NCBI GenBank assembly: GCA_016718655.1
Contig: JADKCV010000012.1
Coordinates: forward strand, 47,805 to 111,804
DNA: 64,000 nucleotides
From: Flavobacteriales bacterium
GTDB taxonomy: Bacteria; Bacteroidota; Bacteroidia; Flavobacteriales_F; PHOS-HE28
Direction of reading: 5' to 3'
Shown here: piece after piece, positions 36,283 to 44,787 of the stretch
How the letters are laid out: each line of letters starts with the position of its first letter
How positions within the stretch are numbered: position 1 is the stretch's first letter
Program-made: the position numbers and the translations under genes
Notes under the pieces: model-generated
What the model was told of the DNA's origin: nothing
The model's database searches: none
The model's input: the letters and a program-made list of their open reading frames with translations, nothing else

Positions 36283-37371
36283 ATGTTCAACAAGAACCTT
36301 TACCTTCTCCTTGGCGGCTTGCTTTTCGCGGGCAGCATGAACGCCCAAACACCACGCATCGTGCTGCAGGGCAGCGGCGCTCCGCAGGTCTTCACCGACT
36401 TCGCATCAGCCGTGGCCGCGGCAGCGGACAACGACAAGCTCTACCTGAGCGGCGGCACCTTCCCGTACACCGGCGGCCTGGTGATCGACAAACCCTTGCA
36501 CTTCATCGGCGCGGGCATCATTCCGGACAGTTCGCAGACCACCAGCGTGACCACCTTGAACGGCGTGGAGGTGAACGAACCGCTGCAGATCACCACATCG
36601 GCTTCGGGGAGCACCTTCACGGGCATCCGTTTCACGCGTACACAGTGGGATGGGTCATCGAACACCACGAGCGTGATATTCGGCACCTCCAATGCCAACG
36701 ACGCCCCCACGGATGTCGTCTTCCAGCGCTGCTGGTTCCAGCGTCATCTGGTACTGGGCCGCGCCTTTACCGCAACGGTGAACACGAACACGATCATCGA
36801 CGAGTGCGTGCTCCTGGGCGTGCTTTCCGGCGAGAACCATACCGCGACCGTTACGCGCAGCATCCTTGCCACAGGGTTCAATCAGATCTCCGTCGTCTCC
36901 TTCTTCGCAGGTGGCCTGACCGTGGAGAACTGTGTGGTGTTGGGGACCATCCAGAACACCTACGGCGCCACCATCCGCAATTCGTTCATCCGCACGAACG
37001 GAGGCTACGCCACCTATGGGTGTGCGAATTGCGTGCTGGAGAACAACATCACCCCGAACGCTACCATCGCCAGCTCGGCGCCCGGAGCGGTATTGACCAA
37101 CAACATCGAGAACGCGGACCTGAACTCCATCTTCATTTCGGAGACCAACGGCTATTACGAGGTGACCGATGACCTGCGGATGGCACCGGGCAGCCCCGGC
37201 CTGGCGTTCAGCACGGACGGTACCGACCTGGGCATCCATGGGACCTCATCACCCTACAAGTCGGGTGGTGTTCCCTACAACCCGCATTTCCGCAGTGCAA
37301 CGATCGCTCCGGCCACCAACCCCGATGGCGCCCTACCCGTGAACATCCGTGTGGCGGCCCAAACGAACTGA
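36283..37371 (+). CDS. secreted right-handed beta-helix-like protein
   Basis: A 362-residue protein with a signal peptide (ending GSMNAQ). Its body shows repeated short strands typical of parallel beta helices: TFPYTGGLVIDKPLHFIGAG, VVFQRCWFQRHLVLG, TNTIIDECVLLGVLSG, LTVENCVVLGTIQN, TIRNSFIRTNGG and NCVLENNITPN. No T9SS sorting domain is evident at the C terminus, unlike most secreted proteins here. It is followed 3 bases later by the triple-repeat T9SS protein, so the two probably form one secreted unit. The function is unknown. Confidence 0.8.
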   Translation: MFNKNLYLLLGGLLFAGSMNAQTPRIVLQGSGAPQVFTDFASAVAAAADNDKLYLSGGTFPYTGGLVIDKPLHFIGAGIIPDSSQTTSVTTLNGVEVNEPLQITTSASGSTFTGIRFTRTQWDGSSNTTSVIFGTSNANDAPTDVVFQRCWFQRHLVLGRAFTATVNTNTIIDECVLLGVLSGENHTATVTRSILATGFNQISVVSFFAGGLTVENCVVLGTIQNTYGATIRNSFIRTNGGYATYGCANCVLENNITPNATIASSAPGAVLTNNIENADLNSIFISETNGYYEVTDDLRMAPGSPGLAFSTDGTDLGIHGTSSPYKSGGVPYNPHFRSATIAPATNPDGALPVNIRVAAQTN

Positions 37372-37374
37372 GCC

Positions 37375-38319
37375 ATGCGTAGCGCAATGCTCATGCCTGC
37401 GATCGTCGCCATGTGCGGCGTGCAGGCGCAACAGATCGACGGCTACCGATACTGGTTCGATGATGACGCGTCCACCGTGGTGACCACCAGTGTGAGCGCA
37501 ACGGACGAGCTGATCCTCGGGGCCGACTGGCCCACCGGAAACATGGCACCCGGTTTCCACTTCGTGAGTTATCAAGTGCGGGATACCGACGGCATATGGT
37601 CCGTCCCGCAGACGCGCCACTTCACCCGCGGCAACCACGCACTCACCGGCTATCGGTTCTGGGTGAACGACAACGTGTCGGCGATCACCACCGGCACCCT
37701 CGGCCCGAACATGGAAGTGGAACTGAACAGTCTCATCGATCCGGGAAACCTGCCCCGCGACTTCAACACGGTGACGATCCAGTTCCGCGACGCGGACAGC
37801 GCATGGAGCGTGCCCATGACCCGGAACTTTGTGAAGAACACCGGTGAAGTGAACGGGTATGCGTATTGGATCGATGACGACATCGCGAACAGTTACACAA
37901 GCACCATCGGACCCGATGATGTGGTGGACCTGATCGCCGATCTGCCCATCAGCTTACCGACCGGCGCGCACCTGTTCACCATCCGGTTCAGCGGAACGAA
38001 CGGTACGTGGAGCGTGCCGCTCACCACCTCGTTCGACAGCTTCGTGGATGTGCCGGAATTGCCCGGTACGAGCGAACTCCTGCTCTTCCCGAACCCGGTG
38101 AACGACATGTTGGGTGTGCGCCTGAGCACCACCGAGGCCAAACAACTGGACCTGCACCTGCTGGATGCGCAGGGGCGCGTGATCCGCAGCCTGTCCGCGT
38201 GGTCGGTGAGCGGTACGGACCACCGCAACTGGGACATCAGCGACCTGGTCGCGGGTAGTTACCTGCTACGTATCAGCGATGGTACGGGGGTGGTGAACCT
38301 GCCCTTCGTGAAACCCTGA
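37375..38319 (+). CDS. secreted protein with three tandem repeats and T9SS sorting domain
   Basis: A 314-residue protein: signal peptide (ending GVQAQ), three imperfect repeats of about 70 residues, each opening with an aromatic-acidic motif (GYRYWFDDD, GYRFWVNDN, GYAYWIDDD) and closing with a strand of the type WSVPxTRxF, then a T9SS domain starting LLLFPNPVNDMLGVRLS. The repeats look like beta-sandwich or Ig-like units. Role not recognised. It is three bases after the beta-helix gene and probably co-transcribed. A strong terminator candidate follows. Confidence 0.85.
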   Translation: MRSAMLMPAIVAMCGVQAQQIDGYRYWFDDDASTVVTTSVSATDELILGADWPTGNMAPGFHFVSYQVRDTDGIWSVPQTRHFTRGNHALTGYRFWVNDNVSAITTGTLGPNMEVELNSLIDPGNLPRDFNTVTIQFRDADSAWSVPMTRNFVKNTGEVNGYAYWIDDDIANSYTSTIGPDDVVDLIADLPISLPTGAHLFTIRFSGTNGTWSVPLTTSFDSFVDVPELPGTSELLLFPNPVNDMLGVRLSTTEAKQLDLHLLDAQGRVIRSLSAWSVSGTDHRNWDISDLVAGSYLLRISDGTGVVNLPFVKP

Positions 38320-38430
38320 CCGTTCACGAGCCGACCAGCTACCGCATCGGACGCCTGTTCGGTACGCGCGAACGACCCTGCCATCCGCGTGGTGAAACAC
38401 GCGGCATGGCACACTGATCGAACTACTTAG

Positions 38431-38467
38431 GACCCTGCGGTACCACCGGTCGCCGCAGGGTCTTTCG
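38431..38467 (+). terminator. intrinsic-type terminator
   Basis: GACCCTGCGG (38431-38440) and CCGCAGGGTC (38453-38462) form a perfect 10-bp stem around 12 bases, directly followed by TTTCGTT on the plus strand. It follows the beta-helix/triple-repeat pair (stop 38319) and may also serve the convergent SpoIID-like gene. Confidence 0.75.
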
Positions 38468-38509
38468 TTCCCAAAAGGGCAGGCGGAGGTCTGACGACGT
38501 GATCGATCC

Positions 38510-39745
38510 TCAGCGCTTCGGCCCGCCTGGCGCCACGGGCACCTCAGCATCCTCGTCGCGGAAGAAGTCCAGCGTGGTGATGTCGACCAGGTGAACGTCC
38601 GTGAAGTAGTGGTGCAGGATGTCCGTATAGCTACGCCCGGCTCGTGCCATGCGCATGGCGCCCTCCTGGCACAGGCCCACCCCGTGCCCGAACCCACGCC
38701 CGCTCAACACCACCTTGTCGCCTTGCGCCTTCACCGAGAAGTAGGTGGAGCGCAGCTTGAAGTCCTCACGTACATGTTTCAGTGGCACCAGCGGCCAGGT
38801 GTTGCCCAGGTACAGGTCGCGACACTGGGGCTCGTAGTCCAGCACGGCCTGCAACTGCGCACTATCGCTCTCTCCCAGCCCGTAGCGGCGCTTCAGGTAG
38901 CCCAGCCATTCGGTGCGCGACAGGGTCTTCTGCCAGGTGGCATGCGGTGATGAGGTGCAGAACGTGTCCACGGTGGCGCGCAGGTAGCGTTCGCTCTTGC
39001 TCCAGAGGTCCTCGGCGTTCATGGTTTCGCCGCCGCAGTTGCTGTGGAAGGTGGCGTGGATGATGCGGATGTCCGGGTCCACCAATACCAAGCTGTGCGT
39101 GGCATCCACCGCCATGCGGATGCTATCGTCGCGGTTGCGGCCATGGAACACTTGGCAGTGTACGCCGTCGCACAGCTCGAAGCCTTCCGGCAGGTGCTTG
39201 CGCTGGTTGGTGAGCGCGTAGGTCCGACAGCTCACCGCTTGCAACTTGTAGTACTCCAAGTGGTGTTCCTTGCCGGCTTCGGCCTGCACCACACCGGCCG
39301 TGTATGCCTCCAGGGGCACGCGGTCAATGAGTTGTAGGGCACCGCCGACCACCTGCACACCCAACGAACCCGGATAGGTGCGCTCGGCCATCTTCGTCTC
39401 AGGCACCCGCAGCCGGAAATGCCCCTTGGCGCTGACCGGGCGCACCTCGATCTGTCGCGCACCGGTGATCACCATGTTCAACGATCGCGCATCGAGCTTA
39501 CCCCCGACCACCTGCACCTTCAAGCCATCCGTGGTCGCCAGATCACCCTTGCGTTGGCCATCCACGATGATCGAACACACATCACGTACAGGCATCACCA
39601 GCACCTGCTTCACCGTCCGGTCACGCAAGATCCCGATGCGCATGATGCGGTCCACCGTGACCTCCTGCGCGAACGCGGAACGGCACAGCGCCAGGATCAG
39701 GAGCAGGGTCAGGGGCAGGCGCAAGGGCAGCGAACGAGAGACCAT
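38510..39745 (-). CDS. SpoIID/LytB-domain protein (amidase-enhancer-like)
   Basis: A 411-residue exported protein. Signal peptide (ending CRSAFA), then an N-terminal beta-rich region and the SpoIID domain: VPLEAYTAGVVQAEAG, LQAVSCRTYALTNQRKH, HSNCGGETMNAEDLW and, near the C terminus, GRGFGHGVGLCQEGAMRMA. In Bacillus such domains are lytic transglycosylases acting on denuded peptidoglycan. Bacteroidota homologues are uncharacterised. The ATG at 39745 has TACTTTTG, a perfect -7 box, 11 bases upstream, inside the end of lpxB, so it has its own promoter even though it lies downstream of lpxB. Confidence 0.9.
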   Translation of the reverse strand: MVSRSLPLRLPLTLLLILALCRSAFAQEVTVDRIMRIGILRDRTVKQVLVMPVRDVCSIIVDGQRKGDLATTDGLKVQVVGGKLDARSLNMVITGARQIEVRPVSAKGHFRLRVPETKMAERTYPGSLGVQVVGGALQLIDRVPLEAYTAGVVQAEAGKEHHLEYYKLQAVSCRTYALTNQRKHLPEGFELCDGVHCQVFHGRNRDDSIRMAVDATHSLVLVDPDIRIIHATFHSNCGGETMNAEDLWSKSERYLRATVDTFCTSSPHATWQKTLSRTEWLGYLKRRYGLGESDSAQLQAVLDYEPQCRDLYLGNTWPLVPLKHVREDFKLRSTYFSVKAQGDKVVLSGRGFGHGVGLCQEGAMRMARAGRSYTDILHHYFTDVHLVDITTLDFFRDEDAEVPVAPGGPKR

Positions 39746-39756
39746 GGGAACGCCGC

Positions 39757-39764
39757 CAAAAGTA
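39757..39764 (-). promoter_or_regulatory. -7 promoter box TACTTTTG of the SpoIID-like gene
   Basis: A perfect match to TAnnTTTG on the minus strand, 11 bases before the start codon, within the spacer following the lpxB stop. Confidence 0.6.
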
Positions 39765-39792
39765 CCCGGGGTGGACGGGGCGAACGGCCCGA

Positions 39793-41064
39793 CTAGTGCA
39801 GACTTTTCCACACCGACGAAGCCACCTTCGCCGAAGCACCCGGACCACCGAGCCGTGTACGCAGGTCCTTCAAGTCGCCCACCATCGCTGTGCGGGATGG
39901 ACCATCGGCCATCAGACGCTCCAATTCCGTGCTCAGGTTGGTCACCGTCAGATCGCTCTGGATGAGTTCCCGGACCACCTCACGGTCCATGATCAGGTTC
40001 ACCAGGCTGATGTAGCGGATGTCCACCAGACGCTTGGCGATCCACACATTGATGGCACTTCCACTGTAACACACCACTTCGGGTACACCGAACAAGGCCG
40101 TCTCCAACGTGGCGGTCCCACTCGTCACCAGCGCGGCCCGGGAGGAACGCAATACATCATAGGTGCGGCCGTGGACGACGGTGATCGGGGCATCTCCGAC
40201 CGCGTCGGAATACGTCGCGTCCGGCACGGAGGGTGCTGCGGCCATCACGAAGTGGTACTGCGGGAAGCGACGGGCCACGGCTACCATCTTCGGAAGCATC
40301 CGCGCCAGTTCCTGCTGGCGACTGCCCGGTAGCAAGGCCACCACCGGACGCTCATCCGCTCCGGGCAAGGGTTGAAGCGCACTCCTCCCCTCCTGCTCGA
40401 TGGCATCCAACAAAGGATGGCCCACGAAGTCCACATCCATCCCATAGCGCGCGTACCAAGGCTTCTCGAAGGGCAGGATCACGTACATGTGATCCACCAC
40501 CCGTTTGATGGTGTGTACGCGTCCTTTCTTCCAGGCCCACACCTGCGGACCGATGTAGTAGTGCACGGGGATGCCCTGCGTGTGGGCCCATTCCGCGATG
40601 CGCAGGTTGAAACCCGGATAGTCGATGAGGACGATCGCGTCCGGCTTGAACGCCAGGATGTCCTGCTTGCACACCTCGATGTTGCGCAGGATGGTGCGCA
40701 GGTTCATGATCACCTGGGTGAACCCCATGAACGCCAGGTCGCGGTAATGCTTCACCACCTCGGCACCTGCGGCGGCCATGCGATCACCGCCCCAGGCACG
40801 CACTTGCAATGCACCAGCACCTGTCGACACCATAGGTCGACCCGATGGGATCGACGCTACAGGTGCCTCCGGGCTTGCTCCTGCCCCTGCTCCTGTTCCC
40901 GCTCCTGTTCCTGCCCCTGCTCCTGTTCCTGCCCCTGTTCCTGCCCCTGCCCCTGTTCCTGCCCCTGTTCCTGCCCCTGCCACTTGGAACAACTCCCGCA
41001 CCAGGTTCCCCCCGTGCAGGTCGCCGCTCGCCTCCCCGGCAATGATGTAGATGCGCTTCGCCAT
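39793..41064 (-). CDS. lpxB: lipid-A-disaccharide synthase with repeat-encoded insert
   Basis: A 423-residue LpxB, the glycosyltransferase that joins UDP-2,3-diacylglucosamine to lipid X in lipid A synthesis. Clear motifs are IYIIAGEASGDLHGGNLVRE, WGGDRMAAAG, VLIDYPGFNLRIA, YIGPQVWAWKKGR, VDFVGHPLLDA and LLPGSRQQELARM. Between LVRELFQ (residue 27) and VRAWGGDRM (88) lies about 58 residues absent from typical LpxB, beginning VAGAGTGAGTGAGAG and continuing as a Gly-Ala-Thr tract. The insert is encoded by the hexamer repeat. Normal LpxB has only a short hinge there, so the fold should tolerate it as a loop. Third gene after surE. Confidence 0.9.
   Translation of the reverse strand: MAKRIYIIAGEASGDLHGGNLVRELFQVAGAGTGAGTGAGAGTGAGTGAGAGTGAGTGAGAGASPEAPVASIPSGRPMVSTGAGALQVRAWGGDRMAAAGAEVVKHYRDLAFMGFTQVIMNLRTILRNIEVCKQDILAFKPDAIVLIDYPGFNLRIAEWAHTQGIPVHYYIGPQVWAWKKGRVHTIKRVVDHMYVILPFEKPWYARYGMDVDFVGHPLLDAIEQEGRSALQPLPGADERPVVALLPGSRQQELARMLPKMVAVARRFPQYHFVMAAAPSVPDATYSDAVGDAPITVVHGRTYDVLRSSRAALVTSGTATLETALFGVPEVVCYSGSAINVWIAKRLVDIRYISLVNLIMDREVVRELIQSDLTVTNLSTELERLMADGPSRTAMVGDLKDLRTRLGGPGASAKVASSVWKSLH
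40876..40981. repeat. hexamer microsatellite inside lpxB
   Basis: About 18 units of CCTGTT, CCTGCC and CCTGCT, with an 18-base higher-order pattern. On the coding (minus) strand they read as GAGTGA-type words encoding Gly-Ala-Gly-Thr repeats. The length is a multiple of three, so the lpxB frame stays open. The repeat is shared with the intergenic tract at 25294-25410. Confidence 0.85.
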
Positions 41065-41067
41065 GGA

Positions 41068-41373
41068 TCAGAACACGTACAGCAACAGCACGATGACCAC
41101 TGCATACACGAACGTGGCCGCGATCACACCACGCATGGCCTTGTACAAGGACCAACGATCCAGCGTGAAGAACAGCGCCAGGTTGGCGAAGAGCGATAGG
41201 GTGAGCACCGGCGCCTGGTATTCACGGGTGCCCAGGAACAGGTCGTGGATGAAGAAGTCCAGGTCAAGGTGTGGACGGATGGCCCCCACGTAGATGGCCG
41301 CATAGCCGAAGAAGCCCAGCAACGGCGCCAGCAAGCCCATCATCACACCCGCGCCCAGGCTATCCCAGCGCAT
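41068..41373 (-). CDS. small inner-membrane protein between surE and lpxB
   Basis: A 101-residue protein with three predicted membrane helices (about 8-30, 50-70 and 80-100) and a DLDFFIHDLFLG loop between the first two. I do not know a named family, but a small membrane protein between surE and lpxB is common in Bacteroidota. It overlaps the surE end by 14 bases and stops 4 bases before the lpxB start, so it is in the same operon. A role linked to lipid A or envelope synthesis is inferred from position only. Confidence 0.75.
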   Translation of the reverse strand: MRWDSLGAGVMMGLLAPLLGFFGYAAIYVGAIRPHLDLDFFIHDLFLGTREYQAPVLTLSLFANLALFFTLDRWSLYKAMRGVIAATFVYAVVIVLLLYVF

Positions 41374-42139
41374 GGTCCCAGGTGTTCAGTTCCGCGATCG
41401 CGTGGTGTGCCGTCATATCGAACTGCGTAGGCACGATGCTCACGTAGCGGTTGTTCACGGCATACACGTCGGTATCGTGGCCGTGGTCCATGCTCTCGAA
41501 CTCGCCGCGCATCCAGTAGTACTCCCTATTACCTGGATCCAGCCGCGTCTCGAACTCGTCGTTGTAATTGGCCTTCGCTTGGCGGCATACGCGCATGCCC
41601 TTCAGTGGCGCGCCATCGTTGCGGGGTACGTTCACGTTCAAACAGGTACCGGTGGCCATACCGTGCTTCAGGGTGTTGGTCACCACGCTTCGGATCACCG
41701 GACGCACCTGGCTGAAGTCGGCATCCATGGCGTGGTCCATCAAGCTGAAGCCGATGCTGGGGATCCCCTCCATGGCCCCTTCCACCGCTGCGCTCATGGT
41801 ACCACTGTACAACACGTTGATGCTGATGTTGGCGCCGTGGTTCACGCCACTCACCAATAGGTCCGGCTTGCTGCCGCCCAGTAACTTGTAGATCGCCAAC
41901 TTCACACAGTCCACCGGCGTTCCGCTACAGCTCCAGGCCTCCACGCCGTCCATCAGTTGAACGCTCTGCAGGCGCAGGAAACTATGGATGGTGATCGCGT
42001 GCCCCATGGCGCTCTGCGGCTTGTCCGGTGCCACCACCATCACCCGCCCGAACGCCATCATCTCCTCGGCCAAGGTGCGGATCCCCGGTGCGAAGATGCC
42101 ATCGTCGTTGGTGACCAGGATGAGGGGGAGTTGCTTCAT
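41360..42139 (-). CDS. surE: 5'/3'-nucleotidase SurE
   Basis: A 259-residue SurE, a metal-dependent phosphatase of nucleoside 5'- and 3'-monophosphates. The active-site opening is ILVTNDDGIFAPGI (paired Asp), followed by VVAPDKPQSAMGHAIT (Ser), SGTPVDCVKLA and LLVSGVNHGANISINVLYSGT (Asn and metal ligand). The ATG at 42139 is chosen over 42148 because the perfect -7 box TACCTTTG ends 6 bases before it. First gene of the surE, small membrane protein, lpxB operon. Confidence 0.95.
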   Translation of the reverse strand: MKQLPLILVTNDDGIFAPGIRTLAEEMMAFGRVMVVAPDKPQSAMGHAITIHSFLRLQSVQLMDGVEAWSCSGTPVDCVKLAIYKLLGGSKPDLLVSGVNHGANISINVLYSGTMSAAVEGAMEGIPSIGFSLMDHAMDADFSQVRPVIRSVVTNTLKHGMATGTCLNVNVPRNDGAPLKGMRVCRQAKANYNDEFETRLDPGNREYYWMRGEFESMDHGHDTDVYAVNNRYVSIVPTQFDMTAHHAIAELNTWDHALG

Positions 42140-42145
42140 GGGGCG

Positions 42146-42153
42146 CAAAGGTA
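42146..42153 (-). promoter_or_regulatory. -7 promoter box TACCTTTG of surE operon
   Basis: A perfect TAnnTTTG match on the minus strand with only 6 bases to the surE ATG. Transcription would start at or within a few bases of the start codon, giving a near-leaderless mRNA. Confidence 0.65.
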
Positions 42154-42253
42154 CCGGGCGATCGGATGATCATGAAGATCGGTGACCCGACTGGAGGATC
42201 GCACAGCTCGTTACTCGGGGAAAGGAGATACAAGCAGCTCCTTCGATCGCGCA

Positions 42254-43156
42254 TCACCACCCCTTCGCTCGAAGCGAATCAGCTACCAACGCACTGAACA
42301 GCGCAGCTCCTTTGGCATTGAGGTGGGTGCGGTTCATGTAATTGGTCGGGTCATGGGTCCAACCCAGGTCCACGGGCACCAATAGCTCCGAACGGGCATC
42401 CAACTTCGGTGCGATGGCCTGCAGTATCCAAAGGCTGTCCGAGTCGTGATAGGGGGTCTCCACGAAAGCCACCTTGGCATGCGGCCAGTATCGCTGGCGA
42501 TGGACCCTCAGCGTGGCCAGGTAAACATCGAGCATCTCCAATGCTTCCTTCGGAATACTGACCTGGCGGGCACGCAAGGGGTCGAGCACCTTGTCGGAAG
42601 CGGCAAATCCCGCGTGAACATTGGTCACCGTGTCCTTGGTAACGATCTTCCAGACGTATTCGGGGAATCCCGCATAACGCACCCATGGCAACACATCCGT
42701 CGGACGGAACCCGGTCTTGCCCCGAACGATACCAAGTACAGCCGGGTCACGGATGTCATCCAGGAACTGTTCGTACTGGATGATGGTATCACGGGCCAAC
42801 GGTTTCATTGATGCGATATCGACATTCACGATCACCAGGTCGGGTGCCGGCGAATGTTCCAAGTAGTATTCCAGCTTCCCCAATTGGTCCTGCAGGGGAT
42901 AACCGATCATGCCCAGGTTGTAGCATCGGCGATCGAGGCGGTCACTGAGCACACGCGCATCATAGTGATACCGTGCACGGGAGTTACCGATCACCACTAC
43001 CTCGGCCTCGGCTTTTCCTGCACGGATCACGTTCAGGTCCGCGTACCGTTCGTACTGGTTGCCCTTCGACCTCCACGTAAGGCCCAGATCGAGCAGGATG
43101 GCCAGCAGCGCGCAGAGCGCGGCTGCCACCAGGGTCTTCCGCAGGAACGTACGCAT
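42254..43156 (-). CDS. SGNH-like membrane-anchored protein (partner of MBOAT)
   Basis: A 300-residue protein with one N-terminal membrane helix (about 5-24) and an extracytoplasmic SGNH-hydrolase-like domain. VVVIGNSRARYHYDAR supplies the nucleophile Ser in a GNSR block, CYNLGMIGYPLQDQL follows, and THLNAKGA near the C terminus gives the Asp/Asn-His pair (here Asn-x-x-His). Such proteins work with MBOAT acyltransferases to add acyl groups to extracellular polysaccharides, as AlgJ/AlgX do with AlgI. It starts 2 bases after the MBOAT stop, so they form one unit. Substrate unknown. Confidence 0.78.
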   Translation of the reverse strand: MRTFLRKTLVAAALCALLAILLDLGLTWRSKGNQYERYADLNVIRAGKAEAEVVVIGNSRARYHYDARVLSDRLDRRCYNLGMIGYPLQDQLGKLEYYLEHSPAPDLVIVNVDIASMKPLARDTIIQYEQFLDDIRDPAVLGIVRGKTGFRPTDVLPWVRYAGFPEYVWKIVTKDTVTNVHAGFAASDKVLDPLRARQVSIPKEALEMLDVYLATLRVHRQRYWPHAKVAFVETPYHDSDSLWILQAIAPKLDARSELLVPVDLGWTHDPTNYMNRTHLNAKGAALFSALVADSLRAKGW

Positions 43157-43158
43157 GA

Positions 43159-44559
43159 TCAAAATTGGAAGTAGATGAACTGGACATCGTTGCGTCGGCT
43201 GAAGAGCACCACCGCGAGCACCAGGATGAAATAGAGCGTATAGCGCAGCCAACGCTGAGGCACTTGGCCGAAGGGATCACGAATGTTGTTCCGATTGAGC
43301 AGATCGAGCAGCACCAGTAGCACAACGAACGGGATACCTTCGATCCGTTCGGGAATGCTGATGACGTTCTGCGTGAAGATGCCCTTCACATAGCCGAACG
43401 CCTCGCCGATGCTCTTGGCCCGAAAGAAGACCCACGCGATGGTAACCCCCGCAAAGGTGAGCAAGGTGGATACCAACACGCGAAGCCGGCCTGGCGGAGC
43501 GGCAGGAACATCCTTCTTGCCGATATACGGCACATAGAGCAGGCCATGGATGGCTCCCCAGGCCAGAAAGGTCCAGTTGGCGCCATGCCAGAAACCACTG
43601 GCGATGAAGGTGACCAGCGTATTGAATATGCGCCTTGCCTTGCCTACCCGATTCCCACCGAGCGGGATGTAGAGGAAATCGCGGAACCACGTGCTCAGGC
43701 TGATGTGCCAACGCTTCCAGAAGTCCCCGATATCACGGGACAGGTAGGGCGTCCGGAAGTTGGTCATCAGTTCGATCCCGAACAGCTTCGCCGACCCGAT
43801 CGCGATGTCGCTGTAGCCACTGAAGTCCCCATAGATCTGGAAGGCAAAGTAGATCGCTCCCAACATGAGATCGGGGCCGGTCTCCCAGGCATACTGGCGG
43901 AACACGTCATCCACCATCGGGGCCAGACTGTCGGCGATCACCACCTTCTTGAACAACCCCTGCACGATGAGGCGCAAGCCACTGACACCGTTGGCGTAAG
44001 TGAACCGACGCGGTATGGACATCTGTGGCAACAGGTCCACGGCCCGCATGATCGGACCGGCCACCATATGCGGGAAGAAGCTCACGAACGCCAGGTAAGC
44101 GATCGGGTCGCGCACCGGCCGCATCTCCCGCCGGTACACCTCGATGGTGTAACTGATGCTCTGGAACGTGTAGAAGCTCACGCCTACTGGCAGTATCACG
44201 TTCAGGGTCCCGATGTTGGCCTGCATCCCCAATGCATGAAGCGCGTCCACTGCCGAAGCGATGAAGAAGTTGCTGTACTTGAAGTAGGCCAGGATCCCCA
44301 GATTGAACACCAGGCTCAGCACCAGCGCACGCTTCCGAACGCGCGCATCATCGCTGCTATCGATCCAGAGCCCCAGCCAATAATCACTGAACGAACTGAT
44401 GAAGAGCAAGGCCAGGAATCGCACATCCCACCAGCCGTAGAACACATAACTGGCCACGATGAGCAGCACGTTCTGTGCCCGCATGGTCCTCAACACCCAC
44501 CAATAGAGCGCGAACACCGTGGGCAGGAACCACAGGTAGTGGATCGAGTTGAAAAGCAT
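43159..44559 (-). CDS. MBOAT-family O-acyltransferase (AlgI/DltB-like)
   Basis: A 466-residue polytopic protein with about eleven helices. The MBOAT signature is present: ILPVGVSFYTFQSISYTIEV, SFFPHMVAGPIMRA, and the invariant His in SGFWHGANWTFLAWG, preceded by FWKRWHISLSTWFRDFLY. It moves an acyl (usually acetyl) group across the inner membrane onto a polysaccharide or cell-wall acceptor with the SGNH protein that follows. The ATG at 44559 is supported by the perfect -7 box TAGATTTG 12 bases upstream. The longer reading upstream is non-coding. Confidence 0.93.
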   Translation of the reverse strand: MLFNSIHYLWFLPTVFALYWWVLRTMRAQNVLLIVASYVFYGWWDVRFLALLFISSFSDYWLGLWIDSSDDARVRKRALVLSLVFNLGILAYFKYSNFFIASAVDALHALGMQANIGTLNVILPVGVSFYTFQSISYTIEVYRREMRPVRDPIAYLAFVSFFPHMVAGPIMRAVDLLPQMSIPRRFTYANGVSGLRLIVQGLFKKVVIADSLAPMVDDVFRQYAWETGPDLMLGAIYFAFQIYGDFSGYSDIAIGSAKLFGIELMTNFRTPYLSRDIGDFWKRWHISLSTWFRDFLYIPLGGNRVGKARRIFNTLVTFIASGFWHGANWTFLAWGAIHGLLYVPYIGKKDVPAAPPGRLRVLVSTLLTFAGVTIAWVFFRAKSIGEAFGYVKGIFTQNVISIPERIEGIPFVVLLVLLDLLNRNNIRDPFGQVPQRWLRYTLYFILVLAVVLFSRRNDVQFIYFQF

Positions 44560-44571
44560 GGGTAAGGCGGG

Positions 44572-44579
44572 CAAATCTA
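44572..44579 (-). promoter_or_regulatory. -7 promoter box TAGATTTG of the MBOAT-SGNH operon
   Basis: A perfect TAnnTTTG on the minus strand, 12 bases before the MBOAT ATG. It fits the recurring short-leader geometry. Confidence 0.6.
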
Positions 44580-44787
44580 AAGGCCATTCCAGATCGCGCA
44601 GGGCAGGTGCCGGCCTGGCGCACACCCGAACGCACATGTGCTGCGGCTTGACCGACCTACGGCCACCCGCTTCACCGCGCGGCTCCCTAGGCACCAGCAG
44701 CCCTGCGCCACGGCCTCTCTACCTCGCCAACAATGGGGATGTCCTCTACCTTCACGGCGTTCCCAGCCCCCAACACACCTGCTCCCG

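Noticed and set aside
38841..39063. Other frames opposite the SpoIID-like gene
   Set aside because: Cys/Arg-rich shadow products without conserved motifs.
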